64,000 nt of DNA from Paraburkholderia acidisoli (GTDB taxonomy: Bacteria; Pseudomonadota; Gammaproteobacteria; Burkholderiales; Burkholderiaceae), in contig NZ_CP046913.1 of assembly GCF_009789675.1 (NCBI RefSeq), positions 930,001-994,000 of the forward strand, read 5' to 3'. A model generated the notes under the pieces. That model did no database searches, had not been told where the DNA came from, and was given only the letters and a program-made list of their open reading frames with translations. This document shows, in pieces, positions 8,472 through 18,755 of this stretch; position 1 is the first letter of the stretch, and each line of letters starts with the position of its first letter. Position numbers and translations under genes: made by a program.

Positions 8472-8492
8472 ATCGTCGCGAGGCGAAGGGCG

Positions 8493-11400
8493 CTATTCCG
8501 CTGCGCCGCCCGGCACCAGTACTTCGCGGCTGCCGTTGATGCCCATCGGCGAAACGAGGCCCGCCGCTTCCATCTGCTCGACGAGCCGCGCCGCGCGGTT
8601 GTAGCCGATGCGCAATTGCCGCTGCACCGACGAAATCGACGCGCGCCGCGTGCGCACGACGAACGAGACGGCTTCGTCGTAAAGCGGGTCGGCTTCGGCT
8701 TCGGGGGCGTCGCCGAACAGGTCCTGCGAGGCGCCTTCGGACGCGGGGCCGTCGAGAATGCCTTCGACGTATTCGGGCTCGCCGAACTGCTTCAGATACT
8801 CGACCACGGCGTGCACCTCCTCGTCGGCGACGAACGCGCCGTGCACGCGCTGCGGATAACCCGTGCCCGGCGGCAGGAACAGCATGTCGCCCTGGCCGAG
8901 CAGCGACTCGGCGCCCATCTGGTCGAGAATCGTGCGCGAGTCGATCTTCGACGACACCTGGAACGCGACGCGCGTGGGAATGTTCGCCTTGATGAGACCC
9001 GTGATGACGTCGACGGAAGGGCGCTGCGTGGCGAGAATCAGGTGGATGCCGGCCGCGCGCGCCTTCTGCGCGAGACGCGCGATCAGCTCTTCGATCTTCT
9101 TGCCGGCGACCATCATGAGGTCGGCGAGTTCGTCGATCACGACCACGATCATCGGCAGCGGCGAAAGCGGCTCGGGCGCTTCGGGCGTGAGCGAGAACGG
9201 ATTGCCGATCTTCTTCTCGTGCGCGGCGGCGTCGCGGATCTTCTGGTTGAAGCCCGCCAGATTGCGCACGCCCACGGCCGACATCAGCCGGTAGCGCTTC
9301 TCCATTTCGCCGACACACCAGTTGAGCGCGTTGGCCGCGAGCTTCATGTCGGTGACCACGGGCGCGAGCAGGTGCGGAATGCCTTCGTAGACCGACAATT
9401 CCAGCATCTTCGGGTCGATCATGATGAGCCGCACGTCCTCGGGCGTCGCCTTGTAGAGCAGCGAGAGGATCATGGCGTTGATCGCCACCGACTTGCCCGA
9501 ACCGGTCGTGCCCGCAACGAGCATGTGCGGCGCCTTGGCGAGATCCGTGACCACGGGCAGGCCGACGATGTCCTTGCCCATCGCGATCGTGAGCTTCGAA
9601 GGCGAGCGCTGATACGGCGTCGATTCGATGATCTCCGAAAGCCGGATCATCTGGCGGCGCGCGTTGGGCAGTTCGAGGCCCATGCAGGTCTTGCCCGGAA
9701 TCGTTTCGACCACGCGGATCGACGTGAGGCCGAGGCCGCGCGAGAGATCCTTCATCAGGCCGACGATCTGGCTGCCGCGCACGCCGAGCGCGGGTTCGAC
9801 TTCGAAGCGCGTGATGACCGGCCCCGCCGAGGCGCCCACCACGGTTACCGGCACCTTGAATTCCTGCAGGCGCTGTTCGATGAGCTGGCTGGTGTCGGCG
9901 AGCTTCTGCTCGGACACCGGCTCGATCTCCGACGAAGCGCGATCGAGCAGATCGATGCCGGGCAAGTCGACCGCCGACGCCGCGAGCGGCTGGAACTCGA
10001 ACGTCGTGGGCGCATGGCCGCGCACGGGTTGGCGTGCGGCGGCCTCCTGCGCGGGTTCGGGCTGCGCGGCCGGTGCCGGCGACGCGGCGGGCGTGACGTC
10101 GATGGGTTGGGCGGACTCGATCGCTTGCGCCGAGTTCGGCGTGTACGGCGGCGCGACGGTAGGCGCTGCCGGCTGCGGGTCGTCGGACCGCGGCGGCGTG
10201 ACGGCCTGCGGGTCCTGCGCGGGCGTCTGGGCGTGCGATAGAGCGTCGGTTCGATCGGCGGTCGGATATTCAGCCGGTGCCGCGTGCGTGGCGGCCTGCG
10301 TGAGTGCGGGCGTGATCGCAGGCGTCATTGCAGGCGCAACAGGCGCAACAGGCGCAACAGGCGCGGTCTCGCCAGCAACGTGTTGCGGATGACCGGCCGG
10401 CGCCGCGGCGGGCTCGACCTGCGGTGCGACGTGAGGTGCGACCTGCGGTGCGGCGTGATCGGCGGCGTAATCCGCGCTGTGTTCTGCGACGAGCGGCGCG
10501 GCGGCTTGCGGCGTCACGTGCACATGCACATGGATCGGCGCGGCGGCTGCGGGATTTTCGTCGATGCGCGCGCTGGGCGAGGTCGTCGTCGGCGCGAGGT
10601 CGGCGCGGGCTTCGTCGGTCGCGCCGATGCGATTTGCTTGCGTGTCCGTGTCCGTGTCCGTCTCCGTATCCCCGTTCCTCGCCGCGATACCCGTGCGGGT
10701 TTCGTCATGCTGCGCGACAGGCTGCGGTTCGATCGCGGCGACGTTCTGCGCGTGCGGTGCCGCCGCCTCTTCGAAGTCGTGAGCGAGACGCGGGAAATGG
10801 ACGATGCTCGACAGCGCGGTTGCCGCGTCGTCGACGATCGGCGCCGGTGTCGTCGCTTCGGTTGCGATGGCCGGATGCAGCGGCGTCTCGATTTGGCGCT
10901 CGCCTTCGGTATCGCCGGCCGCAGCGCGATCGGCGTGGTCATTCGAGGCGTCGTCGGCCGGGTCGTCGTCGAGCAGCATCCACGGCATGCCGTGATCGAA
11001 CGTCGACATCGGCATCGCGGTGGCGTAGTCGTGCGCGGGCCCGGTCGCGGTGGGCGTAGGTGCGGCCGCCGCTTCGCCCGCTTGCGAGTGCGCGGGTTGC
11101 CACGGCGCGGCGGCGGTCACTTCGGGCGCGTCATGCGTGGCGGGCGCGCCCGGAGGAACGGTAGGGGAGGGGACGACGGCATCACGCGCGACATGTTGCG
11201 CGACCGTATCGCGGGCCGGTTGCGTCGTTCCGTCGATGGCGGGTGCGCTTGCGCTTTCCTCGCGGCGCGGCGTATCGGACGCGGCGACGGGCGTGACAGT
11301 GGGCGCGACCGTTTGTGCGGGCGTAGGCGCCATCGGCGCGTACGATTCCTGAACCGCAAACTGAGCCGCGACCGTTTGCACGGGCGCATGTGCCATCGAC

Positions 11401-13721
11401 GATTGGGTTAGCTCCGCCGCAGACTGGCCTGCGGCGCCAGGCGCGGGCGCCACAGGCGATTGGGTTACCTGTGCCGCAAACTGAGGCGCGGCTTCCGGCG
11501 CGACCGTGTGCGCTGGCGTGGCGGCCACCGGCGATTGAGGTACATGAGACGCAAACTGAGACGCGGCTTCCGGCGCGACCGCATGAGCCATCGGCGAGTT
11601 CGTCACCGCGCTCGCGATTGGCGACGCGGCTTCCGGCGCGACCGCATGAGCCATCGGCGAGTTCGTCACCGCGCTCGCGATTGGCGACGCGGCTTCCGGC
11701 GCGACCGCATCAGTCGGCGAGGGCACCTGACCCGCAACCGGCGATGCCACCTGCGGCACGACGATCGGGAACGGCGTCGGCTCGTGCGTTGCTTCTTGCG
11801 CCGGTAAATGCGCCGGTAAATGTGCTGATACTTGCGCGCGGGCTTCGGCCGCGTCGGCTTGTGTGCCAGCTTGCGTCGGCAACGGCACATGCGCGTTGGG
11901 GTGCGTCGACGTCGGCATGGGCGAGACGTTCGGCGCTGCCGCCACTCCGGCATGACGCGCCGGTTCGGCGGTCGCGAGTCCGGCGGGCGCGTCGAGATTG
12001 CGGCGCGCGAGGCTTGCGCCCGCGAGCGACGTCCAGCGCGCGGCGTTTTCTTCGATCGACCGCAGCGTTTCGAGCACGCTCATCGAGAGCGGCGCGTCGG
12101 ACGGCGCGGGATTCACCGGTGCCGGGCGCGAGTAAGCGGGCGTTGCCGTTGACAGCGCACCGTTGCGCGACGACGGAATCGGCGGACGGCCGACGGTACG
12201 CGCGGGTTGCGCGGGCCAGACGAACGGGCGCGGCGGCTTGGCGGCCGTGCGCGGCGGCGCGGCGGCCGCGGCGCGCGCGGCCGTGCTGCCTGCCACGGGC
12301 GGCGGCGCCGAGCGGCGCGGCACGGCGGGTTGCGCGAACGGCGACGTCAGCGGATCGAGCGCGGCCTGATTGGCGTGATTGACGTGTTGTGAAACCGAGC
12401 CCATCGAAGCCGGCATGCCGGCCCCCGTCGCAAGCCCGGCACCGGGACCGCGTGCCGCACCCAGCGCACCGGCCGCGCCCGCGAGCGTTGCGCCACCGTG
12501 CAGGGCCGCCGCCGCCGTGGCGCTGCTCGTGGCCGCCATCGTGGCGCGCGCGGCCGCCGAAGTCGCGCTGGCGCGCACCGGCGCCGTATCGGCGCGCCAT
12601 GGCGCATTGGGCTGCGCGGGCACGGGCGTGCCGGGCACGTTGCCCATGCCGCGCGCCGTCGGGCGGCGCGGCTCCGCGAACGGCGGATTCGGCGATACGG
12701 CGGGCATGCCCAGCGGTGCGGCCGCCGGAAGCGGCGCACGCGATGCGGCGCCTTGCATCGTGCGCGCGGCCTGGGTCGTCTGGACGGCTTGCGCAGCTTG
12801 TGCCGCTTGTGCCGCCTGAGCGGGAATCGGCGAGCGCGTGCCGCGCAGCCAGTCGGCGGAAGCGGTCGGTTCGGCGCGCGTCCACGGCGCGGAGGCGTCG
12901 ATCGGCGAGCCGAGCGCCGGTTCCGCGCGCCACGGCTGCGGCGCCTGGCTCAAGCCATTGCGCGCGCCCGCCGCGGCCGATGCCGATGCCGATGCCGATG
13001 CCACCGAAGCGCCCACGCCCGCGGCCAAGGTGGCCGCGCGTGCGCCGTCGCGGCCTTCGCGCGCGTCACGTCGTGCGGCGCGCTCGTCGCGTTCATGGCG
13101 CGAGGGCGGACGCCAGATCGTCGGGCGGCGGCGGCGCGAGTCGCTCTCGGGGGCGGTGGGAAGCGAGGTCGCGCCGTGCGCGTACGCGTCGTCGTCAGGG
13201 TCGGCGGCGGCGCGGCGGCTGCGGCGTTCGCTACGCCCGCGGCGGTCGTCGTCGCTGCCGCGTTCGCGCGCGGCGCGGATATTGAGGCCGAGTCCGAGCG
13301 AAATGTCGGCCCAGACGAGGAATTCGCGCCAACGGAAATCGAGCAGCCACGGCAGGCTCGTCAGCATCAGCGCGAGCATGATGAGCGGCGCGGCCACATG
13401 GCCGACGAGCTTGCCGAGGCCGCCCGCGACAAAGTGGCCGAACGCGTCGAAGCCGGCGATGTCGAGCAGCGACGCCTCGAGCGCGCAACTCGCGACGAAC
13501 ACGCCGAGAAAGCCGAGCCAAAGGCGGATCGTGCCGGGTCCGCGCAAGCCCGCGCCGCCCGGCAGCACGGTCTTCACGAGACGCCAGATCAGGGGGAGGA
13601 ACCAGACGGCCGAGATGCCGAACCAGCCAGGAACTACCGTGTGCATGCCGAAGATAAACGTGTTGAGGGTGTGCGACGTGTCGAGTGTAACCGCTCGGCC
13701 CGGGTGAACCGCGAACCGCAT
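8493..13721 (-). CDS. ftsK: DNA translocase FtsK/SpoIIIE family with very long linker
   Basis: 1742 residues, far above the 770-1330 usual for FtsK. FtsK proteins anchor at the septum and pump chromosome ends toward dif sites. The N-terminus has three hydrophobic segments (about 30-50, 65-85, 100-130) matching TM2-TM4 of the FtsK_4TM domain; TM1 appears absent. Residues about 150-1250 are a low-complexity Ala/Pro/Val/Thr linker with internal repeats. The motor follows: alpha/beta domains, Walker A GTTGSGKS (about 1403-1410), Walker [12 protein letters not shown] (about 1523-1533), [15 protein letters not shown], and a C-terminal winged-helix gamma domain ([30 protein letters not shown]) that would read KOPS. 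Many Burkholderiales carry two FtsK paralogues; this resembles the long-linker one. The start is uncertain: no good ribosome-binding site precedes 13721 and a META-gene terminator lies only about 70 bp upstream. Confidence 0.9.
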   Translation of the reverse strand: MRFAVHPGRAVTLDTSHTLNTFIFGMHTVVPGWFGISAVWFLPLIWRLVKTVLPGGAGLRGPGTIRLWLGFLGVFVASCALEASLLDIAGFDAFGHFVAGGLGKLVGHVAAPLIMLALMLTSLPWLLDFRWREFLVWADISLGLGLNIRAARERGSDDDRRGRSERRSRRAAADPDDDAYAHGATSLPTAPESDSRRRRPTIWRPPSRHERDERAARRDAREGRDGARAATLAAGVGASVASASASASAAAGARNGLSQAPQPWRAEPALGSPIDASAPWTRAEPTASADWLRGTRSPIPAQAAQAAQAAQAVQTTQAARTMQGAASRAPLPAAAPLGMPAVSPNPPFAEPRRPTARGMGNVPGTPVPAQPNAPWRADTAPVRASATSAAARATMAATSSATAAAALHGGATLAGAAGALGAARGPGAGLATGAGMPASMGSVSQHVNHANQAALDPLTSPFAQPAVPRRSAPPPVAGSTAARAAAAAPPRTAAKPPRPFVWPAQPARTVGRPPIPSSRNGALSTATPAYSRPAPVNPAPSDAPLSMSVLETLRSIEENAARWTSLAGASLARRNLDAPAGLATAEPARHAGVAAAPNVSPMPTSTHPNAHVPLPTQAGTQADAAEARAQVSAHLPAHLPAQEATHEPTPFPIVVPQVASPVAGQVPSPTDAVAPEAASPIASAVTNSPMAHAVAPEAASPIASAVTNSPMAHAVAPEAASQFASHVPQSPVAATPAHTVAPEAAPQFAAQVTQSPVAPAPGAAGQSAAELTQSSMAHAPVQTVAAQFAVQESYAPMAPTPAQTVAPTVTPVAASDTPRREESASAPAIDGTTQPARDTVAQHVARDAVVPSPTVPPGAPATHDAPEVTAAAPWQPAHSQAGEAAAAPTPTATGPAHDYATAMPMSTFDHGMPWMLLDDDPADDASNDHADRAAAGDTEGERQIETPLHPAIATEATTPAPIVDDAATALSSIVHFPRLAHDFEEAAAPHAQNVAAIEPQPVAQHDETRTGIAARNGDTETDTDTDTQANRIGATDEARADLAPTTTSPSARIDENPAAAAPIHVHVHVTPQAAAPLVAEHSADYAADHAAPQVAPHVAPQVEPAAAPAGHPQHVAGETAPVAPVAPVAPAMTPAITPALTQAATHAAPAEYPTADRTDALSHAQTPAQDPQAVTPPRSDDPQPAAPTVAPPYTPNSAQAIESAQPIDVTPAASPAPAAQPEPAQEAAARQPVRGHAPTTFEFQPLAASAVDLPGIDLLDRASSEIEPVSEQKLADTSQLIEQRLQEFKVPVTVVGASAGPVITRFEVEPALGVRGSQIVGLMKDLSRGLGLTSIRVVETIPGKTCMGLELPNARRQMIRLSEIIESTPYQRSPSKLTIAMGKDIVGLPVVTDLAKAPHMLVAGTTGSGKSVAINAMILSLLYKATPEDVRLIMIDPKMLELSVYEGIPHLLAPVVTDMKLAANALNWCVGEMEKRYRLMSAVGVRNLAGFNQKIRDAAAHEKKIGNPFSLTPEAPEPLSPLPMIVVVIDELADLMMVAGKKIEELIARLAQKARAAGIHLILATQRPSVDVITGLIKANIPTRVAFQVSSKIDSRTILDQMGAESLLGQGDMLFLPPGTGYPQRVHGAFVADEEVHAVVEYLKQFGEPEYVEGILDGPASEGASQDLFGDAPEAEADPLYDEAVSFVVRTRRASISSVQRQLRIGYNRAARLVEQMEAAGLVSPMGINGSREVLVPGGAAE
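11560..11748 (-). repeat. 63-bp tandem repeat inside the ftsK linker
   Basis: Two near-identical 63-bp units start at 11560 and 11623 and a third, diverging copy starts at 11686; identical segments recur at exactly 63-bp spacing. Each encodes 21 residues beginning [12 protein letters not shown]. Decayed versions of the same unit ([14 protein letters not shown] and similar) continue toward about 11330. The length is a multiple of three, so copy changes keep the frame. Confidence 0.85.
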
Positions 13722-13791
13722 CGACGCGCCATGGCGCCGGAAGTTTCGTTCGCGCCTGGATTCACGGCAAAACTCACGGAAAAATTCGCCG

Positions 13792-13824
13792 CAAAAAAAC
13801 AGCCGCGCCGGGCGAGGGCGCGGC
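13792..13824 (-). terminator. Rho-independent terminator of the META-domain gene
   Basis: On the minus strand GCCGCGCC, loop, GGCGCGGC is followed by TGTTTTTTT. It lies between the META gene and ftsK and argues that ftsK has its own promoter in the short interval 13722-13790. Confidence 0.85.
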
Positions 13825-13871
13825 CGGCGCCGGATACGGCGCTCATTGCGAATTCAGCGAATTCAGCGCGT

Positions 13872-14504
13872 TCATTGCGATGGCTGCGCGGGCCGCATAT
13901 CGGCCGCCGAAGCCGCTGAAGCCGGCGCCGCGCCGGTTGCGCCTTGCGGCGCGAACGTCAGGTGGTCGCCGTTGTCGAGCACGAGCAGCAGTGCCTGCGG
14001 GTCGCGCATCTGCACGCCGGAGCGCGCGATGTGCGTGAGCGCGTCGAGATACGAAGTTTCGACCGCGCCGCCCGCGCCCACGCAGGCCATGCGCGTGCCG
14101 CCGAGCTGGCCGAACGAAAGCAGACCGTTTTTGAGCGTGTAGCTGCCGAAATAGCGGTTGCAGCCCGAATAGCCGCTCGCGCGCCGCTGGCCGCTGTCGG
14201 TCGAGAGGTCGAGCGTGATCGGGCGCGCGCCGGGCGAAGCCGCCGCGCCCGCGTCGGCGTTGGCGCCGGGCAGGTCGCGCAGCGCGCCGTCGGCGCGCTT
14301 CCATTCGGTGAGCTGCCAGTGCGTGTTGTCGAGCAATTGGGTCGCGGCGGGCGCGAACGGATCGGGCGGCGGCGCCGACGCATCCTGGTGGATGGGCAGC
14401 TTGCACGCGCAAACGAGCAGCGCGGCGGCGAGCGGGGCCGCGCGCGAAGCGAGCAGTCGCGCGGAAAAACGCCGCACGGGGCGCAAGCGCAGGCTTGAGG
14501 GCAT
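13872..14504 (-). CDS. META-domain (HslJ-like) envelope protein
   Basis: 210 residues. The N-terminus is basic then hydrophobic and ends LLVCACK, a possible but imperfect lipobox, so this may be a lipoprotein; otherwise it is exported by a normal signal peptide. The body has the META/HslJ pattern: WQLTEWKRADG, ITLDLSTDSGQRRASGYSGCNRYFGSYTL, LSFGQLGGTRMACVGAGGAVETSYLDAL, and a late VLDNGDHLTF strand. HslJ-type proteins are heat-inducible envelope proteins, associated with novobiocin tolerance in E. coli; the biochemical role is unknown. The Ala-rich C-terminal tail is species-specific. It is divergent from purT and ends in a clear terminator. Confidence 0.82.
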   Translation of the reverse strand: MPSSLRLRPVRRFSARLLASRAAPLAAALLVCACKLPIHQDASAPPPDPFAPAATQLLDNTHWQLTEWKRADGALRDLPGANADAGAAASPGARPITLDLSTDSGQRRASGYSGCNRYFGSYTLKNGLLSFGQLGGTRMACVGAGGAVETSYLDALTHIARSGVQMRDPQALLLVLDNGDHLTFAPQGATGAAPASAASAADMRPAQPSQ

Positions 14505-14727
14505 CGCATCGGTCCTGGTAATCGACGAAGGCGTAAGGGTAACGCACCGCGCCGCACCACGCGAGCGTCAAACGTGCCCGCGCCCGTCCGAAGGCTGGCG
14601 CAGCCGGGCGCGGACCGGATCGTCACGGGCGGCCCCGCGCGCCAGAAACGAGCGGCGAGCGGGCGGGGCCGCATGTTAACATCGGCGCTTCCCCGCATTC
14701 CCGCCTCACTGTCATTCTGGAGACATC

Positions 14728-15951
14728 ATGCAGACCGGCCCCCGCATCGGCACGCCGCTTTCCGCTTCCGCCACCCGTGTCATGCTGCTCGGCGCTGGCG
14801 AGCTCGGCAAGGAAGTCATCATCGCGCTGCAGCGTCTGGGCGTCGAGGTGATCGCCGTCGATCGCTACGAAAACGCGCCGGGCCAGCAGGTCGCGCATCG
14901 CGCGCACGTCATCGACATGGCCGATCCCAAGGCGCTGCGCGCGCTGATCGACGCCGAGCGCCCGCACCTCGTCGTGCCCGAGATCGAGGCGATCGCCACC
15001 GACGCGCTCGCGGCGGTCGAAGCCGAAGGCGTCGCCGAGGTGATTCCCACGGCGCGCGCCGCGCAGCTCACCATGAACCGCGAGGGCATCCGCCGCCTCG
15101 CCGCCGAGGAACTCGGCCTCGCGACCTCGCCGTACGCGTTCGCCGATTCGCTGGAAGAACTGAAGGCGGGCATCGCCAAGGTCGGCTATCCGTGCGTGGT
15201 GAAGCCGGTGATGTCGTCGTCGGGCAAGGGCCAGTCGGTGCTGCGCAGCGACGCCGACGTCGAGCGCGCGTGGGAGTACGCGCTCGCGGGCGGCCGCGTG
15301 AACCACGGCCGCGTGATCGTCGAGGGCTTCATCGACTTCGAATACGAAATCACGCAGTTGACCGTGCGCGCCACCGACCCGGCGAGCGGCGCGGTGCAGA
15401 CGTATTACTGCGATCCGATCGGCCACCGGCAGGTGGACGGCGACTACGTCGAGTCGTGGCAGCCGCAGCCGATGAGCGCGAAGGCGCTCGAACGCTCGCG
15501 CGAGATCGCCCACAAGGTGACCGAGGCGCTGGGCGGCCGCGGCCTGTTCGGCGTCGAGCTGTTCGTGCGCGGCGACGAAGTGTGGTTCTCCGAGGTGAGC
15601 CCGCGTCCGCACGACACGGGTCTCGTCACGCTGGCGTCGCAGCGGTTTTCCGAGTTCGAGCTGCACGCGCGCGCGATTCTCGGTTTGCCCGTCGATACGA
15701 CGGCGCGCGGGCCGTCGGCGTCGGCGGTCATTTACGGCGGCATGGACGCGCGCGGCATCGCGTTCGAAGGCGTGGCCGATGCGCTCTCGGTGCCGGGCGC
15801 GGACGTGCGGTTGTTCGGCAAGCCGGAGAGCTTCGTGAAGCGCCGCATGGGCGTCGCGCTCGCCACCGGCGCCGATCTCGAAGAAGCGCGCGCGCGGGCT
15901 CGCGCGGCGGCCGCGGCGGTGCGTCCGGTCGCGGGCGACGCGGCACAATAA
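14728..15951 (+). CDS. purT: Formate-dependent phosphoribosylglycinamide formyltransferase (GAR transformylase 2)
   Basis: 407 residues, the usual PurT length. It catalyses the third step of purine synthesis, ATP + formate + GAR to formyl-GAR, bypassing the folate-dependent PurN. The N-terminal Rossmann-like part starts [31 protein letters not shown], followed by [13 protein letters not shown]. The ATP-grasp domain includes [18 protein letters not shown] (P-loop-like lysine region), [20 protein letters not shown] and [26 protein letters not shown] (metal-binding Glu/Asn region). CTGGAGACATC provides the ribosome-binding site before the ATG. It stands alone, apart from other pur genes; purD lies about 28 kb away on the other strand. 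Confidence 0.95.
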   Translation: MQTGPRIGTPLSASATRVMLLGAGELGKEVIIALQRLGVEVIAVDRYENAPGQQVAHRAHVIDMADPKALRALIDAERPHLVVPEIEAIATDALAAVEAEGVAEVIPTARAAQLTMNREGIRRLAAEELGLATSPYAFADSLEELKAGIAKVGYPCVVKPVMSSSGKGQSVLRSDADVERAWEYALAGGRVNHGRVIVEGFIDFEYEITQLTVRATDPASGAVQTYYCDPIGHRQVDGDYVESWQPQPMSAKALERSREIAHKVTEALGGRGLFGVELFVRGDEVWFSEVSPRPHDTGLVTLASQRFSEFELHARAILGLPVDTTARGPSASAVIYGGMDARGIAFEGVADALSVPGADVRLFGKPESFVKRRMGVALATGADLEEARARARAAAAAVRPVAGDAAQ

Positions 15952-15964
15952 ATCCGCTTGCTTC

Positions 15965-16000
15965 GTGCGCGCGGCTTGATCCCGCACAAGCTGCGCGCAC
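15965..16000 (+). terminator. Stable hairpin after purT
   Basis: GTGCGCGC and GCTTG pair with CAAGC and GCGCGCAC around the loop ATCCCGCA with one mismatch. No T-run follows, so it may act as an mRNA 3'-end stabiliser or a weak terminator. Confidence 0.5.
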
Positions 16001-16100
16001 CGCCTCTAGCCGATAATCGCGGCCCTCCGCCGCACCCGCGATATCCGTGGTGTGCATGTAGCGGGTTATCGTGTCGGTGCAGGCCGAAGGTGAATTCAGT

Positions 16101-16289
16101 ATGAGCAACGTGTTCTTCGTTCGTGTGGCGCGCTGGGTTGGCGCTGCGTTGTGCGCGACTGCGCTGGCGGGTTGCGGCGTGGCGGCGGCGCCGTGCCGTG
16201 TGGCATCGGCGGGGTTGAAGATCGTGCCGCTGGTCGGGCATCTCGCCGCCGCGCCCACCGATGCCTGCGCCGATGTGATCGATCCTTGA
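16101..16289 (+). CDS. Small lipoprotein (DUF6726-like)
   Basis: 62 residues: MSNVFFVRVARWVGAALCAT, then the lipobox LAGC, then CGVAAAPCRVASAGLKIVPLVGH and a short tail ending ADVID P. The signal peptide and lipobox indicate an envelope lipoprotein with a mature part of only about 37 residues containing a hydrophobic VASAGLKIVPLVGHLAAAP segment. It resembles the small DUF6726 lipoproteins of Burkholderiales, recognised by pattern only; function unknown. The ATG at 16101 is preferred over a GTG at 16071 because the signal peptide starts there. It lies just upstream of the lysozyme-inhibitor gene in the same direction, so co-transcription is likely. Confidence 0.75.
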   Translation: MSNVFFVRVARWVGAALCATALAGCGVAAAPCRVASAGLKIVPLVGHLAAAPTDACADVIDP

Positions 16290-16339
16290 ACTGCGGCCGC
16301 GCCCGTATGTCCCGATACATGCCACGCCAGGAGAACACG

Positions 16340-16765
16340 ATGATCCACGTCCGCGCCGGCGCACGCTCGCCGGTTTCTTTTTCGTCGCGCCTGAAGTGGG
16401 CGCTCGCGTTGGCCGGTGCGCTGACGGCGTTCGCCGCGCCGCTCGCGCAAGCCGCGTCCGGTGGCGCGTCGCTCGAAGTGCCCGGCATCAAGGTGCAAAC
16501 GCGCCACACCTTCAGCTACACCTGCGCGAGCGGCGCGAACTTCAAGGTGACCTACTTCAACGCGGCCAACGGCCAGAGCTTCGCGCTCGTGCCCGTGGAC
16601 GGCCGCAAGCTGCTGTTCGTCGGCGTGATCGCGGCCTCGGGCGTGCGCTATGTCGCCGACCGCTACACGTGGTGGACCAAAGGCCCCGGCGCCGATCTCT
16701 ACGACACCGCTTCCGGCGACAGCGCCAAACCCGTTCTCGCCGGCTGCGCGACCATCATGCGCTGA
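16340..16765 (+). CDS. MliC-type inhibitor of C-type lysozyme
   Basis: 141 residues with a signal peptide (RLKWALALAGALTAFAAPLAQAASG). The mature part matches the MliC/PliC fold: FSYTCASGANFKVTYFNAANGQSFALVPVDGRKLLFVGVIAASGVRYVADRYTWWTKGPGADLYD. Such proteins sit in the periplasm or on the envelope and block host lysozyme. No lipobox is seen, so it is more PliC-like (soluble) than membrane-bound. A ribosome-binding site CAGGAG lies 10 bp before the ATG at 16340; an ATG at 16320 is a weaker alternative. Confidence 0.82.
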   Translation: MIHVRAGARSPVSFSSRLKWALALAGALTAFAAPLAQAASGGASLEVPGIKVQTRHTFSYTCASGANFKVTYFNAANGQSFALVPVDGRKLLFVGVIAASGVRYVADRYTWWTKGPGADLYDTASGDSAKPVLAGCATIMR

Positions 16766-16983
16766 CGCGCGCTGTCCGCAGACGCCGTCCATTCCGCCGA
16801 CCAGGCCGCAAAGGCCGAACACGCTGGCCGCGCAGGCAATCGAGCCTGCGCGATTCACGACGCCATCCGCTGCGCCGGAGTAATCTGTCGGGCATCGTGG
16901 ACGGCCGGCCGTCATACGTCGCGCGCCCCGCGCCGGCTTCCTCCGCATCCCGTCACACCACGACTCTGCCAGCGAGGTTGTCG

Positions 16984-18642
16984 ATGAAAGCATCGGATCT
17001 GTTCGTCAAGGCGCTCGAAGCCGAAGGCGTCGATTATGTGTTCGGTATTCCGGGCGAAGAAAACCTCGATCTGCTCGAATCGTTGCGGCGCTCGAAGATT
17101 CGTCTGATCGTCACGCGTCACGAACAGGCCGCCGGTTTCATGGCCGCGACTTACGGCCGGCTGACAGGCCGCACGGGCGTGTGTCTCGCCACGCTCGGCC
17201 CGGGCGCCACCAACTTCGTGACCGCCGCCGCCTACGCGCAACTGGGCGGCATGCCCATGCTGATGGTCACCGGCCAGAAGCCGATCAAGTCGAGCAAGCA
17301 AGGCCACTTTCAGATCGTCGATGTCGTGCGCATGATGGAGCCGCTCACCAAGTACGCGCGGCAGATCGTCTCCATCGGCAATATTCCGGCGCTCGTGCGC
17401 GAGGCGTTTCGCCAGGCCGAGCAGGAGCGCCCCGGCGCCGTGCATCTCGAACTGCCCGAGGACGTGGCCGACGAAGAAGGCGACGGCAAGCCAATTCCCA
17501 AGAGCTACAGCCGCCGTCCCGTGGCCGAGGAAAAGGCCGTTGCGCACGCGGTGGCGGCGATCTGCTCGGCGCGCCATCCGCTGCTGATGATCGGCGCGGG
17601 CGGCAACCGCAAGACCACGCGCAACGTGCTGCGCGAATTCGTCGACGCGACCGGCATTCCGTTTTTCACCACGCAGATGGGCAAGGGCGTGATCGACGAA
17701 TCGCATCCGCTCTGGCTCGGCAACGCCACGCTATCGGACGGAGACTTCGTGCACCGCGCGATCGAGCACGCCGACTGCATCATCAACGTCGGTCACGACG
17801 TGATCGAGAAGCCGCCGTTCTTCATGCGCAGCGCCGAAGACAAGACCGTGATCCACGTGAATTTTCTCGGCGCGGAAGTCGACCCCGTGTATTTCCCGCA
17901 GATCGAAGTGGTGGGCGATATCGCCAATGCGGTGTGGCAACTGAAGGAGCAACTCACGGACAGCGTCGAGCGGCGCGAGCACGCGTGGGACTTCGCGCGC
18001 TTCGAGGAGATCAAGCGGCACTTCGAGGCGCATCTGGAAAAAGGCCAGCACGACGCGCGCTTTCCGATCTATCCCGTGCGGCTCGTGCACGACGTGCAGA
18101 GCGCGATGCCCGAAGACGGCATTCTGTGTCTCGACAACGGCATGTACAAGATCTGGTTCGCGCGCTACTACCGCGCACGCGAGCCGAATTCGGTGCTGCT
18201 CGACAACGCGCTCGCCTCGATGGGCGCGGGGCTGCCCTCGGCGATCGCCACGAAAATCGTGCATCCGCAGCGCAAAGTGGTGGCCGTGTGCGGCGACGGC
18301 GGCTTCATGATGAATTCGCAGGAAGTGGAAACGGCCGTGCGCCTGAAGCTCGATCTCGTGGTGCTGGTGTTGCGCGACGACGCGTTCGGCATGATCCGCT
18401 GGGAGCAGGAAAACATGAATTTCCCCGACTACGGCATGACGCTGCAAAACCCCGATTTCGTGGAATACGCGCGCAGCTACGGCGCGAAAGGCCACCGCGT
18501 GCGCGCCGCCGACGAACTCGCGCCGCTGATGGCCGAGTGCTTCGCCACGCCGGGCGTACATGTGATCGACGTGCCGATCGACTATTCCGACAACGAACGC
18601 GTGCTCAATCGCGAGATCAAGCGCTTGAGCGCGCAGTTGTGA
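16984..18642 (+). CDS. Acetolactate synthase large-subunit-like ThDP-dependent enzyme
   Basis: 552 residues with the three-domain ThDP enzyme layout. The N-terminal PYR domain starts MKASDLFVKALEAEGVDYVFGIPGEENLDLLESL and carries the cofactor-activating Glu in VTRHEQAAGFMAATYGRLTG; LATLGPGATNFVTAAAYAQ follows. The central domain includes LLMIGAGGNRKTTRN. The C-terminal PP domain has the ThDP/Mg motif CGDGGFMMNSQEVETAV. No regulatory small subunit (ilvH/N) lies nearby, which suggests a catabolic AlsS-type enzyme or a related 2-oxoacid carboligase/decarboxylase. The next gene, in the same direction, is an aldehyde dehydrogenase rather than acetolactate decarboxylase, so the physiological reaction is uncertain. 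The start has a weak GAGG site upstream. Confidence 0.8.
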   Translation: MKASDLFVKALEAEGVDYVFGIPGEENLDLLESLRRSKIRLIVTRHEQAAGFMAATYGRLTGRTGVCLATLGPGATNFVTAAAYAQLGGMPMLMVTGQKPIKSSKQGHFQIVDVVRMMEPLTKYARQIVSIGNIPALVREAFRQAEQERPGAVHLELPEDVADEEGDGKPIPKSYSRRPVAEEKAVAHAVAAICSARHPLLMIGAGGNRKTTRNVLREFVDATGIPFFTTQMGKGVIDESHPLWLGNATLSDGDFVHRAIEHADCIINVGHDVIEKPPFFMRSAEDKTVIHVNFLGAEVDPVYFPQIEVVGDIANAVWQLKEQLTDSVERREHAWDFARFEEIKRHFEAHLEKGQHDARFPIYPVRLVHDVQSAMPEDGILCLDNGMYKIWFARYYRAREPNSVLLDNALASMGAGLPSAIATKIVHPQRKVVAVCGDGGFMMNSQEVETAVRLKLDLVVLVLRDDAFGMIRWEQENMNFPDYGMTLQNPDFVEYARSYGAKGHRVRAADELAPLMAECFATPGVHVIDVPIDYSDNERVLNREIKRLSAQL

Positions 18643-18755
18643 GGCGCGGGCGGTGTCGGCCTGACAGCGATTCAGCAGGTGGGCGCGCGCTTTGCGCGCC
18701 GGTTTTGACAGCGCAGTGAATCCGAGCCGTTGATCCGTCTTCCGGAGAACCCGTC

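Noticed and set aside
10330..11748. Repeats as a CRISPR array
   Set aside because: The repeats are contiguous, in frame and encode the FtsK linker; there are no unique spacers of constant length and no cas genes.
16151..16339. Longer N-terminus for the MliC-type protein
   Set aside because: The extra codons overlap the small lipoprotein gene out of frame and precede the real signal peptide.
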